DNA of 35,870 bases from Candidatus Competibacteraceae bacterium. GTDB taxonomy: Bacteria > Pseudomonadota > Gammaproteobacteria > Competibacterales > Competibacteraceae. The notes beneath the pieces were generated by a model. That model had not been told where the DNA came from. It worked only from the letters and a program-made list of their open reading frames with translations, and ran no database searches. The stretch is from contig RXIW01000038.1 in the NCBI GenBank assembly GCA_003989065.1, positions 1 through 35,870 on the forward strand, written 5' to 3'. Below are positions 33,102 through 35,870 of the stretch, in pieces; the stretch's first letter is position 1, and each line of letters starts with the position of its first letter. The position numbers and the translations under genes are program-made.

Positions 33102-35216
33102 TCAGGGAGTCGCAGCCGCCGCCGCGCCCCGGCTGATCCACACCTCGGCGCTGGCGGTCTGGCCGGCCTGATCCAGCACGGTGATCCGGGCCAGCCCCTC
33201 GCCGTCCGGTTGCCAGAACGCATCCCGCCGCCAGGCTGCCGCCGCGATCGGCTGGCCATTGACCAGCCAGCGCAGCGGTTTGACCCCGCCTTTAGCCGCC
33301 AGCGGCAATTCGGCCAGCGTCCCGGCCGGGCCGGGTAATTCCACGGTCGAGCCGGCAACTGGAAAGGTGATGCCGAGCGGCGGCGCGCCGGCCATTTCCA
33401 ACGCTGGCCGGGTGCGGAAATAGCGTAGTCGTTCCGGCAACCGGTCGCGGCTGACCTGAAGCACGCCGGCGGGCGGCGACGTGGTCGGCCAGGCCGTATG
33501 TTCCGGCAACAGATCGAACACCCGGAATAGCAGCGGCGCGGCGGTGTTGCGGCCGTAGTGGCCCGGACTGGGCGAACCGTCCGGCCGCCCCACCCAGACT
33601 CCCACGGTGTAGTCGGCGTCGAAGCCCAGCGCCCAGGCGTCGCGGAAGCCGTAGGAGGTGCCGGTCTTGTAGGCGATGGCGCGCGGCTGGGCTACGCTGC
33701 TCGGGGCCGGCACGTTTTGCGGGGTCGGAGCCGTGCGCAGAATCTCGCTCAGATACCAACAAGCCACCTCGCTCAACAGCGCCCGTTCTGGCGTCTGGCG
33801 TTCATCCGGACCGAAGCGCAACGGCGCGACCCGCCCGCCGTCGGCGAAACCGGCATACAAGGCGACCAATTCCTCCAGCGTCATGCCCACGCCGCCCAGC
33901 ACCAGCGGCAAACCCGGCTGCGGATGGGCGGCATTCCAGTGCAGCGGCAAACCGACCTCGCGCAACCGCGCCGCCACCCGCGCCGGGCCGACCTGTTCCA
34001 GCACCGCCACCGCTGGGATGTTCAACGATTGCTGCAACGCCTCGCGCACCGTCAACTGCCCGGCATAGGTATTGAGAAAATTGGTGGGGCTGTAACTGCC
34101 GAAGCGGGTCGGCGCGTCTTCGATCAGGGTTTCCGGATGGATCAACAGATCGTCGAAGCCCAGCCCGTAGACCAGCGGCTTCAGGGTCGAACCTGGCGAG
34201 CGGATCGCCTGGACCATGTCCACCTGCCCGGCGCGGCGCGGGTCGAAGAAGTCGCTGCCCCCGACATAGGCCAACACCCGCCGATCGCGGTTCGCCGCCA
34301 CCAGAATCGCCATGCTCTGATTGGGCTCTAGCGCGCTCTGCTGCTGGCGGGCCAACGTCTCCAAAGTCTGCTGCAGGCCGCGATCGATGAAGCTGCGATG
34401 GACGGTCGCGGTCGGCTGGACGGCGCGCAGCCGGCTGGCGAGATGCGGGGCCAGAAACGGCAGGGATCGCCGTCGGACCCGCAACGGTTCCTGGCGGGCT
34501 TCCGCGACTTGCCGTTCGCTCAGCACTCCAAGCTGGCCCATGCGCGCCAGCACCTTGTCGCGGGCGGCCCGCGCCCGTTCGGGAAAGCGATCCGGCCGCA
34601 GCCGCGACGGCGCTTGCGGCAACACCACCAGCAGGGCCGCTTCGGCAGCGGTCAACCGCGACGGCTCCTTGCCGAACCAGGCCAGGGCGGCGGCGCGCAC
34701 GCCTTCCAGATTGCCGCCATAGGGCGCGAGAGTCAGGTAGAAGTCGAGAATAGCCTGCTTGTCGTAGCGCCGCTCCAGTTGCAAAGCGCGCAACATCTCG
34801 CCGAATTTGCCCGACAAATCGCGGGGATGCGGTTCCAGCAAGCGAGCGGTCTGCATGGTCAGGGTCGAAGCGCCCGACACCACCCGGCCATGGCTGAACC
34901 ATTGCCCCAGCGCTCGCGCCAGCGCCAGCGGATCGACGCCGGGATGACTGGCGAAACGCTGATCTTCGTAGGCCAGCAGCATCTGCAGATACAACGGATC
35001 GACGTCTTCGGTCCGCGTCGGTAAGCGCCAGGTGCCTTGTGGAGTGATGAAACCGCGCAGGATGCGATCCTGGTCGTCCAGCACCAGCACCGAAGTTTGT
35101 TCGATCCGCGCCAGCGGCGGCGGCAGCGACCGATCCAGCGCCAGCAACACCGCCGCCAAGACGACCAGGATCAGCCCGGCGCCGAGCAACCCGCGCCGGG
35201 AAGAAGGGACGGACAT
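33102..35216 (-). CDS. pbpC: Penicillin-binding protein 1C
   Basis: A bifunctional peptidoglycan synthase anchored in the inner membrane. With the start at MSVPSSRRG (35216) the protein is 704 aa and has one hydrophobic anchor at about residues 9-27. The GT51 transglycosylase domain has catalytic E84 in YEDQRF and the GASTLTMQTARLL motif. The transpeptidase domain has S343-T-L-K346, a SLN motif and K517-T-G-T. The C-terminal beta domain typical of PBP1C follows. E. coli PbpC is about 770 aa. The ribosome site before the chosen start is weak, and a start 26 codons upstream is possible. No alpha-2-macroglobulin gene (yfhM) lies beside it in this window. Confidence 0.94.
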   Translation of the reverse strand: MSVPSSRRGLLGAGLILVVLAAVLLALDRSLPPPLARIEQTSVLVLDDQDRILRGFITPQGTWRLPTRTEDVDPLYLQMLLAYEDQRFASHPGVDPLALARALGQWFSHGRVVSGASTLTMQTARLLEPHPRDLSGKFGEMLRALQLERRYDKQAILDFYLTLAPYGGNLEGVRAAALAWFGKEPSRLTAAEAALLVVLPQAPSRLRPDRFPERARAARDKVLARMGQLGVLSERQVAEARQEPLRVRRRSLPFLAPHLASRLRAVQPTATVHRSFIDRGLQQTLETLARQQQSALEPNQSMAILVAANRDRRVLAYVGGSDFFDPRRAGQVDMVQAIRSPGSTLKPLVYGLGFDDLLIHPETLIEDAPTRFGSYSPTNFLNTYAGQLTVREALQQSLNIPAVAVLEQVGPARVAARLREVGLPLHWNAAHPQPGLPLVLGGVGMTLEELVALYAGFADGGRVAPLRFGPDERQTPERALLSEVACWYLSEILRTAPTPQNVPAPSSVAQPRAIAYKTGTSYGFRDAWALGFDADYTVGVWVGRPDGSPSPGHYGRNTAAPLLFRVFDLLPEHTAWPTTSPPAGVLQVSRDRLPERLRYFRTRPALEMAGAPPLGITFPVAGSTVELPGPAGTLAELPLAAKGGVKPLRWLVNGQPIAAAAWRRDAFWQPDGEGLARITVLDQAGQTASAEVWISRGAAAAATP

Positions 35217-35378
35217 AGGGGAGAGTCTCGTAACCTTGACCACGACCAGTATCACACCGCTGATGTATCGGAGGGAAGGGACCCATAACCGCAAAGTCTG
35301 CTCAAGGCGCTATTGATGATGATGAATGACTCACCGGAAACGACGCCTCATTCGCTGCGGCAAATGCATTCTTTCTAC

Positions 35379-35409
35379 TTGATAAAAAAGCAGACCCAGC
35401 ATCTATACT
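35379..35409 (+). promoter_or_regulatory. Candidate promoter of the cytochrome gene
   Basis: TTGATA (35379-35384) and TATACT (35404-35409) lie 19 bases apart in an AT-rich stretch about 55 bases upstream of the cytochrome start. The hexamers are good but the spacing is longer than ideal. Confidence 0.45.
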
Positions 35410-35463
35410 TTTCCGAGCGTTACGATCAGGAATTGGTCTCGCCAACCCACCATGAGGTGAAAA

Positions 35464-35870
35464 ATGAAACAACTCGTCGCTGTTGCCTGCTTCCCTAACG
35501 TCCGGCCAGCGTTCCTGGCGCTGGGCATGCTCGGATGGAGTCTTGCCAGCGCGCCCGCCATGGCTGCGAGTGAGGGCAGCGACCCGGCTGCCCGTGGCGC
35601 TTATCTGGTCAAGGGCTTCGGCTGCATCGATTGCCACACGCCGATGAAAATGGGTCCCAAGGGACCCGAACTCGACATGGCGCGCCTGTTCTCTGGCCAT
35701 CCGGAACAGGTCAAGCTATCGTCGCCGCCCAAGGCCGACGCTTCCTGGGTGTGGTTCGGTTCCGCCACCAACACCGCCTTCGCCGGTCCCTGGGGTATCA
35801 GTTACGCCGCCAATCTGACTCCGGACAAGGAAACCGGCCTGGGCAGCTGGACCGATGCTGAGTTCGTACA
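35464..35870 (+). CDS. c-type cytochrome, truncated by the window end
   Basis: A periplasmic haem protein probably involved in electron transfer. The 135 visible residues start with a signal peptide (hydrophobic core FLALGMLGWSLASA, likely cut after AMA), followed by ARGAYLVKGFGCIDCHTP. The CIDCH motif (C54, C57, H58) binds haem c. The later PWGISYAANLTPDKETGLG segment, with ANLTPD before a G-rich turn, is common in multi-haem cytochromes of dehydrogenase subunits, so a second haem domain may lie beyond the window. GAGGTG precedes the ATG. It is divergent from pbpC. Confidence 0.88.
   Translation, partial: MKQLVAVACFPNVRPAFLALGMLGWSLASAPAMAASEGSDPAARGAYLVKGFGCIDCHTPMKMGPKGPELDMARLFSGHPEQVKLSSPPKADASWVWFGSATNTAFAGPWGISYAANLTPDKETGLGSWTDAEFV

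Noticed and set aside
1..35870. CRISPR arrays, IS elements or integrases
   Set aside because: No regularly spaced repeats, transposase-like or integrase-like products were seen on either strand.

Overview
This is a high-GC chromosomal segment, most likely from a gammaproteobacterium. The strongest taxonomic evidence is the block prmC-prfA-hemA / TPR lipoprotein-lolB-ispE-tRNA-Gln-prs-rplY-pth-ychF, an order I know from Pseudomonas and relatives. The argC-erpA-tyrS arrangement with an rRNA-type promoter just beyond tyrS fits too. The glycogen/alpha-glucan cluster would suit a glycogen-storing gammaproteobacterium (for example the Competibacteraceae), but that genus-level idea is inference.

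Layout. 1-233 holds a near-consensus sigma70 promoter reading leftwards out of the window, probably for an rRNA operon. 234-3010 (minus) is tyrS, erpA and argC. 3195-3695 (plus) is a membrane-anchored thioredoxin-like protein. 3736-9444 (minus) is a four-gene alpha-glucan cluster: GH13, glycogen synthase, GH57 and GH57. 9627-10400 (minus) is bacterioferritin and its ferredoxin. 10565-12273 (minus) is an overlapping RibD_C-type reductase and FkbM methyltransferase pair. 12446-12533 is tRNA-Ser(UGA) with a strong terminator.

12575-21067 is an accessory defence island, all on the plus strand. It opens with a helicase-tail remnant. A tightly packed operon of seven genes follows: AAA/OLD-like ATPase, DUF4276 (TOPRIM-like) protein, type III Mod methyltransferase, zeta-like kinase, an 85-aa partner, a YhcG/DUF1016 PD-(D/E)XK nuclease and type III Res. 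Most junctions are 4-8 base overlaps. The island ends tail-to-tail, overlapping a bile-acid-symporter-like gene by 12 bases. Merging an ATPase+DUF4276 pair, a type III R-M system, a kinase pair and an extra nuclease into one coupled operon is the most interesting feature of the window.

21056-29011 (minus) is housekeeping: SBF-like transporter, ychF, pth, rplY, prs, tRNA-Gln, ispE, lolB and a TPR lipoprotein. 29308-32497 (plus) is hemA-prfA-prmC with overlapping junctions. It is followed by creA (plus), pbpC (minus) and a c-type cytochrome (plus) cut by the window end. No CRISPR array, IS element or integrase gene was seen.
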